Shown: positions 17,424-26,478 of the stretch, one piece after another
How positions within the stretch are numbered: position 1 is the first letter of the stretch
Layout of the letters: each line of letters begins with the position of its first letter
Assembly: GCA_000773965.1 (NCBI GenBank)
Contig: JRUP01000045.1
Location: 1 to 64,000, forward strand
From: Enterobacter cancerogenus
GTDB taxonomy: Bacteria > Pseudomonadota > Gammaproteobacteria > Enterobacterales > Enterobacteriaceae
Direction of reading: 5' to 3'
DNA length: 64,000 nt
Program-made: the position numbers and the translations under genes
Notes under the pieces: generated by a model
What the model was told of the DNA's origin: nothing
Database searches by the model: none
The model's input: the letters and a program-made list of their open reading frames with translations, nothing else

Positions 17424-18458
17424 TTAGGAAATCGTGCCTTTAAATTCTGGCTCATCACGATTCAAGGTAAATATCTGCCAGTCAACTTGTTTGGCATGCA
17501 GCGTAAATACCGCTGTCGCCAGGGTGTTCTCTTCATCCGGATCGTTCGGCGAAAGGCGATAAATGGGCAGTACCGCATGATGCTGGTCAGAGAGAATCGC
17601 TTTTGCTGCATCGCCATCCAGCTGTGTTTGCGTCTCCAGCCACTCAATTAACCGCTGCTGCCGTGAGCCGGAGCTGGCAGTGATCACCTGTTCCACGCCA
17701 TCAAGCTGCGGATGAATCAGGTGATTGGCATGGGCGAACACTGCGGTCAGTAGCGTTACGGAGCAACCCGAACCCGTTGCTTCCACGCTAAACAGACGGC
17801 TATCGCCCATCTGTCCGAGCGTATGGTGGAACGATCCGGCGCGCGGTGATGTGGTCAGGATTGCGATGGCCTCATCCAGCGTGGCCGCATTCAACGCGGC
17901 GCGGGCCAGGATTTGACGCGGCACTCCTTCCGGACGATGCAGCGCACGAATATTATTCACCGTATTCACCACGCCCTTCTCGTTTACGGCAACGGTATGA
18001 CCGCAAATCGAACCCGGATAAGCAAAGCTGGTGAACGCCATCCCACTATCCGGACGGATGCTGACGATGGCACAGTCATCGCGTAATTGCGGAAAACCAT
18101 CTTCATTGTGCGCGATGGTTAACACGCCATCCGCACGCTGTCCCGCCACGGTGGTACATCCATCCGAGGTTGAACGCACCAGATCGCCACGACAGTTCCA
18201 GGCAAACACCTCATTAATCGGTGCCTGCAAACCCTCAGCCAGCCCTTCCAGCTCCTGCCAGATCAGCGGATAGTGCGCCTGGACCAACGCGCGCATGGCC
18301 ACCGTTTGGTCGGCGTCTTTCATGGCTGTCACTGTCTGCCAGAGTGCGGTGAGCGTCAGCTTTTGATGCCAGGCTTCACGGCCAAATTCACCCAGTTGCT
18401 GACCGATTTCGAAGGCGGAACCATGGATTGCGATTTTTTTCATATTGTTATCGTTCAC
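17424..18458 (-). CDS. C45-family (acyl-CoA:6-APA acyltransferase-like) hydrolase
   Basis: A 344-aa Ntn-hydrolase-type protein of the C45 peptidase/penicillin acyltransferase group. The self-processing Cys is in STSDGCTTVAG (about Cys101), followed by TIAHNEDGF and a NEKGVVNTVNNI segment typical of the family. These enzymes cleave or transfer acyl groups on amines and amino acids. The GTG at 18458 lies 6 nt after the ABC ATPase stop, suggesting coupling. An ATG at 18443 is the alternative start. As last gene of the RpiR-ABC-aminotransferase cluster it probably deacylates the imported compound, which is an inference. Confidence 0.83.
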   Translation of the reverse strand: MNDNNMKKIAIHGSAFEIGQQLGEFGREAWHQKLTLTALWQTVTAMKDADQTVAMRALVQAHYPLIWQELEGLAEGLQAPINEVFAWNCRGDLVRSTSDGCTTVAGQRADGVLTIAHNEDGFPQLRDDCAIVSIRPDSGMAFTSFAYPGSICGHTVAVNEKGVVNTVNNIRALHRPEGVPRQILARAALNAATLDEAIAILTTSPRAGSFHHTLGQMGDSRLFSVEATGSGCSVTLLTAVFAHANHLIHPQLDGVEQVITASSGSRQQRLIEWLETQTQLDGDAAKAILSDQHHAVLPIYRLSPNDPDEENTLATAVFTLHAKQVDWQIFTLNRDEPEFKGTIS

Positions 18459-18464
18459 TTCTGT

Positions 18465-19193
18465 TCAGGATACGTGTTGCAAGAATTCTTTCAGACGCGG
18501 ATTGTCGCTGGCCGTCAGCAGCATATCAGGTGAACCGTCTTCGGCAATGGTGCCGCCATCAATAAAGATCAGACGTGAGGCCACATCACGGGCAAAGCCA
18601 ATTTCATGTGTCACGATCACCATCGTCATACCCTCTTCTGCCAGTGATTGCATCACTTTCAAAACTTCGTGACGCAATTCTGGGTCAAGAGCTGAGGTTG
18701 GCTCATCGAACAGCATCATCTTCGGCTTAACCGCTAACGCACGTGCAATCGCCACTCGCTGCTGCTGGCCGCCAGAGAGTTCAGACGGATAGTGATTGGC
18801 GCGCTCACGCAAACCCACACGATCCAACAGTGCCATCGCCTGTTCACGTGCCGCGGCTTTGCTCTGCTTGCGCACGCGAATCGGACCAAACATCACGTTT
18901 TCCAACGCGGTGAGGTGCGGGAACAAATGGAATTGCTGAAACACCATGCCCGCCTCGCGGCGAATATCGCACTCATTGGCGTGCGGATCGGTGATGTGCA
19001 TGCCCGCCACCAGCAGCGTACCGGAGGAGATCTCTTCGAGCTTATTGATGCAGCGTAACAGCGTGGACTTACCCGAGCCCGATGGCCCGATAATCACCAC
19101 CACTTCACCGGCTTCAATCTTTAGATTGATGTCATGCAGTACCTGAGTGGTGCCAAAACTCTTCGACACCGCGCTAAATTCAACCATGCTCAT
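18465..19193 (-). CDS. Polar amino acid ABC transporter ATP-binding protein (GlnQ/HisP type)
   Basis: A 242-aa ATPase. Walker A is GPSGSGKST, the Q-loop is FQQFHLFPHLTALENV, the signature is LSGGQQQRVAIARAL and Walker B is MMLFDEPTSALD, followed by the switch His in VTHEIGF. The ATG at 19193 overlaps the permease stop by 4 bp (ATGA), so an earlier in-frame start is unlikely. It pairs with the permease and binding protein upstream in the same operon. Specificity is likely an amino acid or derivative. Confidence 0.95.
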   Translation of the reverse strand: MSMVEFSAVSKSFGTTQVLHDINLKIEAGEVVVIIGPSGSGKSTLLRCINKLEEISSGTLLVAGMHITDPHANECDIRREAGMVFQQFHLFPHLTALENVMFGPIRVRKQSKAAAREQAMALLDRVGLRERANHYPSELSGGQQQRVAIARALAVKPKMMLFDEPTSALDPELRHEVLKVMQSLAEEGMTMVIVTHEIGFARDVASRLIFIDGGTIAEDGSPDMLLTASDNPRLKEFLQHVS

Positions 19194-19846
19194 AAAATAT
19201 GAATCCTTTTCTCCAGTTGCTTCAGCAGGAAACTCAGGCACAACGTCACCAGCAGATAAATCATCGCTACCGCTGTCCAGACTTCCAATGCGCGGAAGTT
19301 ACCGGCAATAATCTCTTGCCCTTGACGAGTTAATTCCGCTACGCCAATCACAATAAATAGCGAGGTGTCTTTGATACTAATAATCCACTGATTGCCTAAC
19401 GCGGGGATCATACGACGTAGCGCCAGCGGCATAATAACGTGCAACACAGTACTGCGTTGTGATAATCCCATTGCCAGACTGGCTTCTTTAAAACCTTTAT
19501 TAATGGAGAGAATCGCACCGCGCGTAATCTCCGCAATATACGCACCAGAGTTAATCACAATGGTCACAATCGCAGCCGTCACCGGATCGATACGGATCGG
19601 CATGACCATCGGCAGTGCAAAATAAATGAACATCACCTGCACCATAATCGGCGTTCCGCGAATTAACTCAACGAAAATCAGTGAAAGTGTTTTTGATATT
19701 CTACCGCCCAATGCACGACAGGTGCCCGCCAGCAAACCAATAATAAAACCACCCAGTAATCCTGATAGCGAAATAATCAGCGTTAACTGTAATCCCTGTA
19801 ACAGCAGTGGCAGGGACTCCCAAATATATTTACTTTCGAAATTCAT
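19190..19846 (-). CDS. Polar amino acid ABC transporter permease (HisM/GlnP type)
   Basis: A 218-aa inner-membrane permease with about five helices. The EAA-type cytoplasmic loop is visible as IAEITRGAILSINKGFKEAS followed by LAMGLSQRSTVLHVIMPLALRRMIPAL, which docks the ATPase. It is the only permease of the system and presumably forms a homodimer. It follows the binding-protein gene after a 51-bp gap that contains a hairpin. Confidence 0.94.
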   Translation of the reverse strand: MNFESKYIWESLPLLLQGLQLTLIISLSGLLGGFIIGLLAGTCRALGGRISKTLSLIFVELIRGTPIMVQVMFIYFALPMVMPIRIDPVTAAIVTIVINSGAYIAEITRGAILSINKGFKEASLAMGLSQRSTVLHVIMPLALRRMIPALGNQWIISIKDTSLFIVIGVAELTRQGQEIIAGNFRALEVWTAVAMIYLLVTLCLSFLLKQLEKRIHIL

Positions 19847-19870
19847 CTTTCAACCCGTAAAAGCGAAACG

Positions 19871-19890
19871 AGGCCGATTCTCACCGGCCT
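19871..19890 (-). terminator. Intra-operon hairpin between binding protein and permease genes
   Basis: AGGCCG and CGGCCT pair with an 8-nt loop directly after the binding-protein stop. Hairpins here commonly keep the binding-protein mRNA abundant relative to the permease. The role is inferred from position. Confidence 0.45.
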
Positions 19891-19897
19891 GGCGGGA

Positions 19898-20650
19898 TTA
19901 TTTTGGCTGCTTAGCAAACCATTTCACGTAGATTTTGTTATAGGTGCCATCAGCGCGCAGTGCCTGTAACGCAGCATTCACCTTAGGCGTTAAGCTGCTG
20001 TTCTTCTGCATCGCAAAGCCATACTGCTGTGGCAGAATGCTGTCGGTTTCACCGGTGGATTTCACTTTGCCATCGCCTGCCGTTTTCACGTAATAGAGCA
20101 CGTTCGGTGAGTCATGCACCACGGCGTCGAGGTTGCCGGCTTGCAGATCAAGATAGGCATTATCGATATTAGGGAACTCAACGTAGTTCGCTTTATATTT
20201 GCTTTTCATAAAGCTGGCAGCGGCGGTGCCTTGCTTGAGGCCCACTTTCTTACCCGATAAATCGCTAAATTTCGTGATGGAATTATCGGAGCTTTTTACC
20301 GCCATCAATAAATCGGCGTCGTAATATCCTTCACTGAAATCGACGACCTGCTTACGCGCATCCGTAATAGTAATGCCCGCCATCGCCACATCCAGATTAC
20401 GCGATTGCAAGCCCGGAATTAACCCACCAAAATCCATTGGGCGTAATTCGTAGCTAACGTGCATTTTCTTCGCAATGGCATCCCATAAATCGATATCAAA
20501 GCCGACGTATTTATCACCTTGTTTAAATTCGAACGGAACAAATGCGGTGTCTACACCGACGGTTAATTTATCTTGCGCTGCTGCGACAAAACTGGCTGAA
20601 CAAGCAACCAATGCTAACGTAACTTTTAATTTAGAGAATAATGCAGACAT
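19898..20650 (-). CDS. Periplasmic amino acid-binding protein (GlnH-like)
   Basis: A 250-aa solute-binding protein of the SBP_bac_3 family with a signal peptide (ends SFVAAA). It shows the family signature KYVGFDIDLWDAIAKKM, the ligand-contacting DARKQVVDFSEGYYDADL, and SGKKVGLKQGTAA. It closely resembles GlnH, so glutamine or a related polar amino acid is the default guess. The C45 hydrolase, aminotransferase and CMD-like neighbours point to a modified amino acid instead. Confidence 0.92.
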   Translation of the reverse strand: MSALFSKLKVTLALVACSASFVAAAQDKLTVGVDTAFVPFEFKQGDKYVGFDIDLWDAIAKKMHVSYELRPMDFGGLIPGLQSRNLDVAMAGITITDARKQVVDFSEGYYDADLLMAVKSSDNSITKFSDLSGKKVGLKQGTAAASFMKSKYKANYVEFPNIDNAYLDLQAGNLDAVVHDSPNVLYYVKTAGDGKVKSTGETDSILPQQYGFAMQKNSSLTPKVNAALQALRADGTYNKIYVKWFAKQPK

Positions 20651-20742
20651 AATAACCCTCAGCGTCAGTGAAATAGCGTACGATGAATGTCACCCAGCGA
20701 AATATTTCGGCGGGAGTAAAAAGATAAATCCATTTGATATTC

Positions 20743-20766
20743 AGGGCGCATTCGAGCACGCCCTGA
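20743..20766 (-). terminator. Hairpin between the CMD-like and binding-protein genes
   Basis: CAGGGCG and CGCCCTG pair with a 10-nt loop in the 129-bp gap between the CMD-like gene and the ABC operon. It may attenuate read-through, or the ABC part may have its own promoter downstream. Confidence 0.4.
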
Positions 20767-20779
20767 TGAAAACGACGGC

Positions 20780-21334
20780 TTATGCCGGGATAATATCATC
20801 CCGTGTTTCGGGTACCGGCGTCTGTGCGCCGTTCATGATCATCGAGAGGAAGCTGTAATAACCGTTGATACCAATCAGATCCACTACGCCCTTTTCACCC
20901 CATAAATCGATGGCTTGCTGCCAGGTGGCGTCAGTGACTTTTTGCTGTTGATGCAGTTGCTGGCAAAAGTGGTAAATCACCCACTCATCCGGCTGTAAGT
21001 CATCCGGCAGGCGCTTCTCATTAATGGCCTGCACGGCGGCGGCAGAGATACCCTTCTCACGTGCTATCGGGGCATGAATCGCCCACTCCACCGGCTGCGA
21101 CCAATGACGCGCCGTCATGAGAATCGCCAGCTCCGATAAACGCTGACCGAGCGCGCTGCGATAGCGCAGATACTCTCCCATGCGCTGCGCGTGTGCCATC
21201 AGCTCAGGGCTGCGCAGCAGTGGTTCAAAGGGTGGAAGCAGCGCACCACGTGGCCCGTTAATGATCTCTTCTGCCAGTTGACGTTGCTGATCGTCCCACT
21301 CGTGCTCCGCCAGCGGCGGCAAACGATTAATCAT
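20780..21334 (-). CDS. Carboxymuconolactone decarboxylase-like protein
   Basis: A 184-aa helical protein of the CMD/AhpD-like superfamily, with RSPELMAHAQRMGEYLRYRS followed by LGQRLSELAILMTARHW and EWAIHAPIAREKG as in CMD proteins that lack the AhpD CxxC pair. Here the expected redox Cys is absent, so a decarboxylase-like or accessory role is likelier than peroxidase. Its ATG overlaps the aminotransferase stop by 4 bp (ATGA), so they are coupled. Actual substrate unknown. Confidence 0.83.
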   Translation of the reverse strand: MINRLPPLAEHEWDDQQRQLAEEIINGPRGALLPPFEPLLRSPELMAHAQRMGEYLRYRSALGQRLSELAILMTARHWSQPVEWAIHAPIAREKGISAAAVQAINEKRLPDDLQPDEWVIYHFCQQLHQQQKVTDATWQQAIDLWGEKGVVDLIGINGYYSFLSMIMNGAQTPVPETRDDIIPA

Positions 21335-22659
21335 AATTTACCGGTCTCTTCACGAATTACGGTCGCCAGCGTATCCACCACAAAATCGAGCTGGCTCGGT
21401 GTGATGATAAATGGCGGTGCAATCAGGATGTGATCGCCATATTGCCCGTCAATGGTGCCACCCATCGGGTACACCATCAGGCCGCGTGACATACAGTTGG
21501 CTTTGATCGCCGCATGCAGTTTCAGTGCAGGATCGAAAGGGGTTTTGCTCTCTTTATCGCGCACCAGTTCCACACCGGCAAATAAGCCGCGCCCACGCGT
21601 GTCGCCCACGTGCGGCAACGCGCCCAGCACTTCACGCAAAGCATTTTGCAGATACGCGCCCTGCTGCTTCACCGCATCGAGCAGGTTGTCGCGTTCAATC
21701 ACCTGCTGGACCGCCAGTGCCGCTGAAGCCGCCGTAGCGTGGCAAATGTAAGTATGACCGTGCTGGAACAGACCACTGCCCGACTGGAGTGCTGAGACGA
21801 TCTTTTCGCTGGCCAGTACGGCACCAATCGGCTGATAACCGCCACCCAACCCTTTGGCGATGGTAACCAGATCCGGCACCACGTCATCTTGCTCAAACGC
21901 GTGCAGCGTCCCGGTGCGACCCATACCGCACATCACCTCATCGGCGATATACAGGATGCCGTACTTATCGCACAGTGCGCGCACGCCTTTCAGATAACCC
22001 GGCGTCGGCGGTGTCGCGCCGGTGGTGGCACCCACGACGGTCTCCGCGCAGAAACCAATAATGGTTTCCGGGCCAGCATCAATGATTGCCTGTTCCAGTT
22101 CGTTGAGCAGACGCGTGGTGTATTGCTGCTGCGTCTCATCAGCACGACGATCGCGATATTCGTTACAGGCTGAGACGCGAATCACGTCAATCAGTAATGG
22201 CGCGAACTGGCGACGACGCCACTCATTGCCGCCGACGGCCAGCGCACCCAGCGTGTTGCCGTGATAGCTCTGCTTACGCGCAATAAATTTGGTGCGTGAC
22301 GGCTGACCGATTTCGACGAAATATTGACGCGCCAGTTTCAGCGCGGTTTCCACGGCTTCCGAGCCGCCGGAAACGAAATAGGCGTAGTTGAGATCGCCAG
22401 GCGCAGTGCGCGTCAATTGTTCGGCAAGTTGTTCAACGGTGTCACTGGTGAAGAAGCTGGTGTGAGCATAGGCCAGTTGCTCGATTTGGCGATGCATGGC
22501 GGCCAACACATCGGGATGCGCATGCCCTAAACAGGAAACAGCGGCGCCACCGCAGGCGTCGAGATATTGCTTTCCTTGTTTATCGAAGATGTACGCCCCT
22601 TCGGCGCGAGCAGCCACGGCGGGCGTGCTGCGCAAACTGCGGTGAATAATGTGGCTCAT
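21331..22659 (-). CDS. Class III pyridoxal-phosphate aminotransferase
   Basis: A 442-aa PLP enzyme of the acetylornithine/omega-aminotransferase fold. Landmarks are YAYFVSGGSEAVETALKLAR, the YGILYIADEVMCGMGRTG segment with the Asp that contacts the PLP ring nitrogen, and the PLP-lysine in LVTIAKGLGGGYQPIGA. The ATG at 22659 has AGGA 6 nt upstream. It begins the catabolic cluster downstream of the RpiR regulator and overlaps the CMD-like gene. It likely transaminates an amine-bearing substrate imported by the linked ABC system. Confidence 0.93.
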   Translation of the reverse strand: MSHIIHRSLRSTPAVAARAEGAYIFDKQGKQYLDACGGAAVSCLGHAHPDVLAAMHRQIEQLAYAHTSFFTSDTVEQLAEQLTRTAPGDLNYAYFVSGGSEAVETALKLARQYFVEIGQPSRTKFIARKQSYHGNTLGALAVGGNEWRRRQFAPLLIDVIRVSACNEYRDRRADETQQQYTTRLLNELEQAIIDAGPETIIGFCAETVVGATTGATPPTPGYLKGVRALCDKYGILYIADEVMCGMGRTGTLHAFEQDDVVPDLVTIAKGLGGGYQPIGAVLASEKIVSALQSGSGLFQHGHTYICHATAASAALAVQQVIERDNLLDAVKQQGAYLQNALREVLGALPHVGDTRGRGLFAGVELVRDKESKTPFDPALKLHAAIKANCMSRGLMVYPMGGTIDGQYGDHILIAPPFIITPSQLDFVVDTLATVIREETGKL

Positions 22660-22787
22660 ACTGGGTCCTGCTCCTGAATACGCTGCGGTGATTAAGCGCA
22701 TCTTGCAGGATTCATTTGGATCACGTCAATGCAATAATGATTCACATGCATTCTATTTTCTTATGACGGATACAAACGAATCATTTC

Positions 22788-23645
22788 TCAGGATTTGCCA
22801 GACACCACATAAGCACCTGATTCAATCAGATAGCGTTCAGCATTTTCGATTTTACTCACGGCCTCACGGCCATGGCGTGCCACCAGCATTGCCAGCAAAC
22901 ACTCGGCCAGCCCCATGCCAGAGACCACAGAGGGGAAGAAGGACGGGCTGTCGATAGAGAATAACAGGGTGCAGTCGGCGGCTTGCGCCAGCGGGGAAAC
23001 CGGTGAATCGGTAATCGCGATAATCTTTGCCCCTGCCTGCTGCGCGGCGTGCAGCACATCCAGTGACTCACGGGAATAAGGCGCAAAGCTGGTCAGCAGC
23101 ACACAATCCTGCGCGGTGAGTTCACGGGTAAACACTTCGATATTACTGGCCAGGCCATCAATCAACGAGACCTGACGGTTGAAGAGTCGGTAAACATAAA
23201 ACAGCGACCAGGCAATGGGAAAACTGGCGCGAAAGCCGCAGATATAGACGTTATCAGCCGCATCGAGCAAGGTCACCGCATGTTCCATTTCCTGCTGATT
23301 TTCGTTTTGCGTAAAGGCCAGATTGGCCTGATGCGCGCTAAACACCTCATCATACAGCTGCGGCTGTGTCCCTTTGGCGATCAGTTTCTCGGCCTTGGAT
23401 ACGTATGTATCATTACGCAAGCCAATGTCATCAATAAAGGCATCTTTCAGTTCGCCCCAGCCGTTGTAGCCCAAACGCTGCGCCAGTCGCAGCAGTGTGG
23501 CGGGTTTGACACCGGCTTCAACGGCAAACGCGCGCATCGATTGCACCACCAGCTGATTGGCATTTTGCAGAGAGAACTCAGCCGCGCGCTGCAGTTCTGG
23601 TGACAGCTCACTGAACTGGCCGACAATTTTTTCCCGAAGATTCAT
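22788..23645 (-). CDS. RpiR/MurR-family transcriptional regulator
   Basis: A 285-aa regulator. The N-terminal RpiR helix-turn-helix contains FAVEAGVKPATLLRLAQRLG. The C-terminal SIS domain runs from about residue 115 (NVYICGFRASFPIAWSLFY) to LLTSFAPYSRESLDVL and AITDSPVSPLAQAADC. Many SIS regulators sense phosphosugars, but amine-catabolism clusters also use this subgroup. The ATG at 23645 gives the standard RpiR N-terminus (MNLREKIVGQFSELSPELQR). The longer open frame is not supported. It sits just upstream of the aminotransferase on the same strand. Confidence 0.9.
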   Translation of the reverse strand: MNLREKIVGQFSELSPELQRAAEFSLQNANQLVVQSMRAFAVEAGVKPATLLRLAQRLGYNGWGELKDAFIDDIGLRNDTYVSKAEKLIAKGTQPQLYDEVFSAHQANLAFTQNENQQEMEHAVTLLDAADNVYICGFRASFPIAWSLFYVYRLFNRQVSLIDGLASNIEVFTRELTAQDCVLLTSFAPYSRESLDVLHAAQQAGAKIIAITDSPVSPLAQAADCTLLFSIDSPSFFPSVVSGMGLAECLLAMLVARHGREAVSKIENAERYLIESGAYVVSGKS

Positions 23646-23840
23646 GGCGTTTGGTCGTTGATGGCAGATGGATGCATATAAACATAATTGCGACGGCGAG
23701 AAAACCAGACGCAGAGACGATTCATCCTGAAGCGCATGCCGTGGTGCTCCGGGCGCTGTGGCGCAATTCTTTCCAATACAGTGTGATTCGTGCCGTGGTT
23801 TAATGCCGCTCACAGAAAAAATAAGGACAGGTTTGTTGCT

Positions 23841-24479
23841 ATGCTGCAGTTTTCAAATGGTTTTCTGCTGAGTTTATCGCTGTGTCTTGATATTGGGCTG
23901 GCCAATATCGCCATGATTACCCTCGCGATGCAGCGCGGCTATTTTCACGGCTTTTGGTTAGGGATTGGCACCTGCATTGGCGACCTGATTTATGCGCTGC
24001 TGGCGCTGGCAGGCATGGCGGTGGTGTTACAGTTTACGGCGGTACGCTGGGTGTTGTGGATTGGCGGTGGATTATTACTACTGTGGTTCGCAGGTAAAAT
24101 GTTGATCGCTGCACTGCGTAAAGACGCGACGTTACCCCCAGCGGAGCAACAGCCTTATCGTTCGTTACTGCGCGAGTTCAGCCGTGGCGTGGTGCTGGCG
24201 ATGTCATCTCCCACGGCGATTTTGTGGTTTGCCAGCGTGGGCGGTGCACTGATTGCTCGCATGGGGCACGGCAGCGTAAATGCCACCTCCTCTTTCCTCG
24301 GTGGGTTCTTTATCGCGGGAGTGGTCTGGACCTGTGTGTTATGCCTGGTGGGCAGCATGGGCGGTAAGCTGTTGGGGCAGCGCCTGTTAAAATACTCCTA
24401 TCTCGCCTCGGCGCTGATCTTCTGCTACTTCGCCGCCTATGTGATGGTGTCAGGCTATCGGGAGTTTGTATTGGGCTGA
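23841..24479 (+). CDS. LysE-family amino acid exporter
   Basis: A 212-aa membrane protein with about six hydrophobic helices typical of the LysE/RhtB exporters. It begins MLQFSNGFLLSLSLCLDIGL, followed by GIGTCIGDLIYALLALAG, and has the SSPTAILWFASVGG loop. It is divergent from RpiR, which suggests it may export excess product of the neighbouring catabolic cluster. Its last 30 bp overlap the convergent AraC gene. Confidence 0.87.
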   Translation: MLQFSNGFLLSLSLCLDIGLANIAMITLAMQRGYFHGFWLGIGTCIGDLIYALLALAGMAVVLQFTAVRWVLWIGGGLLLLWFAGKMLIAALRKDATLPPAEQQPYRSLLREFSRGVVLAMSSPTAILWFASVGGALIARMGHGSVNATSSFLGGFFIAGVVWTCVLCLVGSMGGKLLGQRLLKYSYLASALIFCYFAAYVMVSGYREFVLG

Positions 24480-25250
24480 GGCAATTTGCTGGGCGTAATG
24501 GTGTGGTGTGGTGCCCATCACTTTGCGAAAGGCGTTAATGAAGTGGCTTTGATCGTAAAAACCCAGTTGCAGCGCGGCTTCCTGCGGATGTACCCGACGG
24601 CGCAACAGTTCCCGCGCCTGCTGTAGCCGCAATTGCATATGGTATTGCAACGGTGGCAACCCGGTGAGCTGGGTGAAACGACGCACCAGATGATATTTAC
24701 TCAGCCCGGCACGTTGCGCCAGCGCATCCAGTTGCGGTTTCTCGTGCAAGTGTTCACCAAGAAACTGCTTCACCTGTTCGATAATCTGCACTTCCCCCTG
24801 CTCGGCACTCTCTTTATCGTCGAGCAGTTCACCACACAGCCACAGCAGCTGTTGTTCCAGCAGTAACTCATCTCCTGCGCGCGCGGCCTGGTCAAATTCA
24901 GTGATCGCCTGAAACAACCGCGCGTCATGGAACACCCCTTCGCGCAAAGCTGGCGCAGCGGTAGTGCCAAACATTTCGGATAAAATCACCTGCGGCAAGT
25001 GGATGCTAATAAAACTCACCGGATCATTGCTGAATAAGGAGGACTGAATCGCGCTGGGATTATAAATCGTCACCTGCCCGGCAAACACGTCAGAGACTTT
25101 GCCATCGAGCCAAATCTCTTCGCGCCCGTTGAGGTTAGCGCAAATTACATATTCATCATGCAGATGACGTGGAAAGCGGCTGCCAGTGGCGTTCACGCGC
25201 GAACATTCAATGCCATTGCGGCTAAACCATTCTGATGAGGAGAGCGACAC
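24450..25250 (-). CDS. AraC-family transcriptional regulator
   Basis: A 266-aa regulator as called from the GTG at 25250. The N-terminal cupin-like sensor includes RFPRHLHDEYVICANLNGRE. The C-terminal double helix-turn-helix has LDALAQRAGLSKYHLVRRF and AALQLGFYDQSHFINAFRKV, ending GTTPHHYAQQI. The frame stays open to 25400, but that upstream part does not resemble AraC proteins and its codon use is poor, so the start is uncertain. The subgroup often controls LysE-type exporters, and the convergent LysE gene is its neighbour. Confidence 0.85.
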   Translation of the reverse strand: MSLSSSEWFSRNGIECSRVNATGSRFPRHLHDEYVICANLNGREEIWLDGKVSDVFAGQVTIYNPSAIQSSLFSNDPVSFISIHLPQVILSEMFGTTAAPALREGVFHDARLFQAITEFDQAARAGDELLLEQQLLWLCGELLDDKESAEQGEVQIIEQVKQFLGEHLHEKPQLDALAQRAGLSKYHLVRRFTQLTGLPPLQYHMQLRLQQARELLRRRVHPQEAALQLGFYDQSHFINAFRKVMGTTPHHYAQQIASAQYKLPIA

Positions 25251-25413
25251 GCGATTACCCGGTAAATATGGCGATGGGTTATAACAGCATCGCCAGGGTT
25301 GAATTGCAATGCTGTTAGGTTGTCGAGGGCTGGTCAGCCTCAGTGCAGATTTTCCAAAGCTCGCCGACAGCACCTCTGATGCTACGAGGGCCATCGGCAA
25401 GTGATGGCATCAA

Positions 25414-26214
25414 TTAAATTCCCGCAATCCGTTTCAAATCTGCTTCCGCGCCAGGCGCCACCGCCAGCACCTGAGCGCCCTTCAGCAAACGTTCGCCTTC
25501 GGTATTGAACGGGTGATACCAGCCGCCCGCCTCTTTCACCAGGCAGTAGCCCGCCAGACAATCCCATGCGTGCATATAAGGTTCGTAATAGCCCACTACG
25601 CGGCCAGCGGCTACCCATGCCAGCATCAAGGCACCAGAGCCGATACGGATAAAGTTGCCCCCGGCCTCCAGCAATGAGGCCAGAATTTTGCCCACTTCAG
25701 CGGGGCTAACGTGGCTGTTAGCGCCAAATCCTGTGACATGGTTTTGCAGCGTACGAGTTGGATCAACCTGCAAACGACGCCCATTAAGGGTCGCACCTTG
25801 CCCCAGTGCCGCTACATAGCACTCCTGATAGGTGGGCGCATAGATCACCCCAATCACCGGCACGCCGTCATGCAGTACCGCGACGGAGACGCACCAATTT
25901 GGCATGCCGTTCAAAAACGGGCTGGTGCCATCAATCGGATCGACTACCCAGGTGTATCCCGATGTGCCTTCCTGCAATCCGTACTCTTCACCCAGGAAAC
26001 CGTCGTCGGCAAACTGGGCGCGAATCTGCTGATCGATCATCTGCTCGACTTCGCGGTCAGCGCGCGACACCACATCCTGCAGATCATACTTGGTCTCGAC
26101 CACCAGCGTGTCGCGATGATGGAAATACTCCAGCGCCTTCTCGCCCCCTGCGCGTGCCACTTTCTCTGCCAAAATCAAACGTGCCAGCAGTGCTTCATTT
26201 ACGGTGTCACTCAT
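25414..26214 (-). CDS. Inositol monophosphatase-family sugar/polyol phosphatase
   Basis: A 266-aa Mg-dependent phosphatase of the IMPase/histidinol-phosphatase-like superfamily. Metal-binding motifs are FLGEEYG (Glu), WVVDPIDGTSPFLNGMPNW (DPIDGT) and the distal MHAWDCLAGYCLVKEAGG. It starts 14 bp after the stop of a truncated ABC-ATPase relic, so it was the last gene of an ABC-importer operon, perhaps for a phosphorylated sugar. That operon is otherwise gone from this side of the island. Confidence 0.9.
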   Translation of the reverse strand: MSDTVNEALLARLILAEKVARAGGEKALEYFHHRDTLVVETKYDLQDVVSRADREVEQMIDQQIRAQFADDGFLGEEYGLQEGTSGYTWVVDPIDGTSPFLNGMPNWCVSVAVLHDGVPVIGVIYAPTYQECYVAALGQGATLNGRRLQVDPTRTLQNHVTGFGANSHVSPAEVGKILASLLEAGGNFIRIGSGALMLAWVAAGRVVGYYEPYMHAWDCLAGYCLVKEAGGWYHPFNTEGERLLKGAQVLAVAPGAEADLKRIAGI

Positions 26215-26228
26215 TATCTGTCCTTAAA

Positions 26229-26333
26229 TTATCCGGCAATCAGGGCTAATCCCTGAGGTTTAAAATCAATCGCCACGGCAGAAGCCAGCGGCAAGTGCTG
26301 CTCCATCTGCGCAATAGCAATAAAGGCCAAAAA
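26229..26333 (-). pseudogene. 3' remnant of an ABC-transporter ATPase (TOBE-domain end)
   Basis: An open stretch of 34 codons, cut on its upstream side by an in-frame TAA at 26334-26336, encodes ...MEQHLPLASAVAIDFKPQG then LALIAG and stop. This looks like the C-terminal TOBE tail of a CysA/PotA/FbpC-type ATPase. No start or nucleotide-binding domain remains. Its stop is 14 bp ahead of the phosphatase ATG, as expected for an operon. The missing genes were probably deleted before or with island entry. Confidence 0.6.
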
Positions 26334-26478
26334 TTAGCAGTGAATACTGATGTGTCGAAACGCTCTCAAAGCAATATGTCCCTATTCCATGACAATAATT
26401 TTAAATGACAAATCGAAAGTGTTTTTATTTAAACGACGGTGAATTCTTATCTGACATCAGCATGGGAGGGATAGTCTC

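Noticed and set aside
24450..25400. Full-length AraC frame from 25400
   Set aside because: The first 50 residues do not resemble AraC proteins. The GTG at 25250 gives a normal family length.
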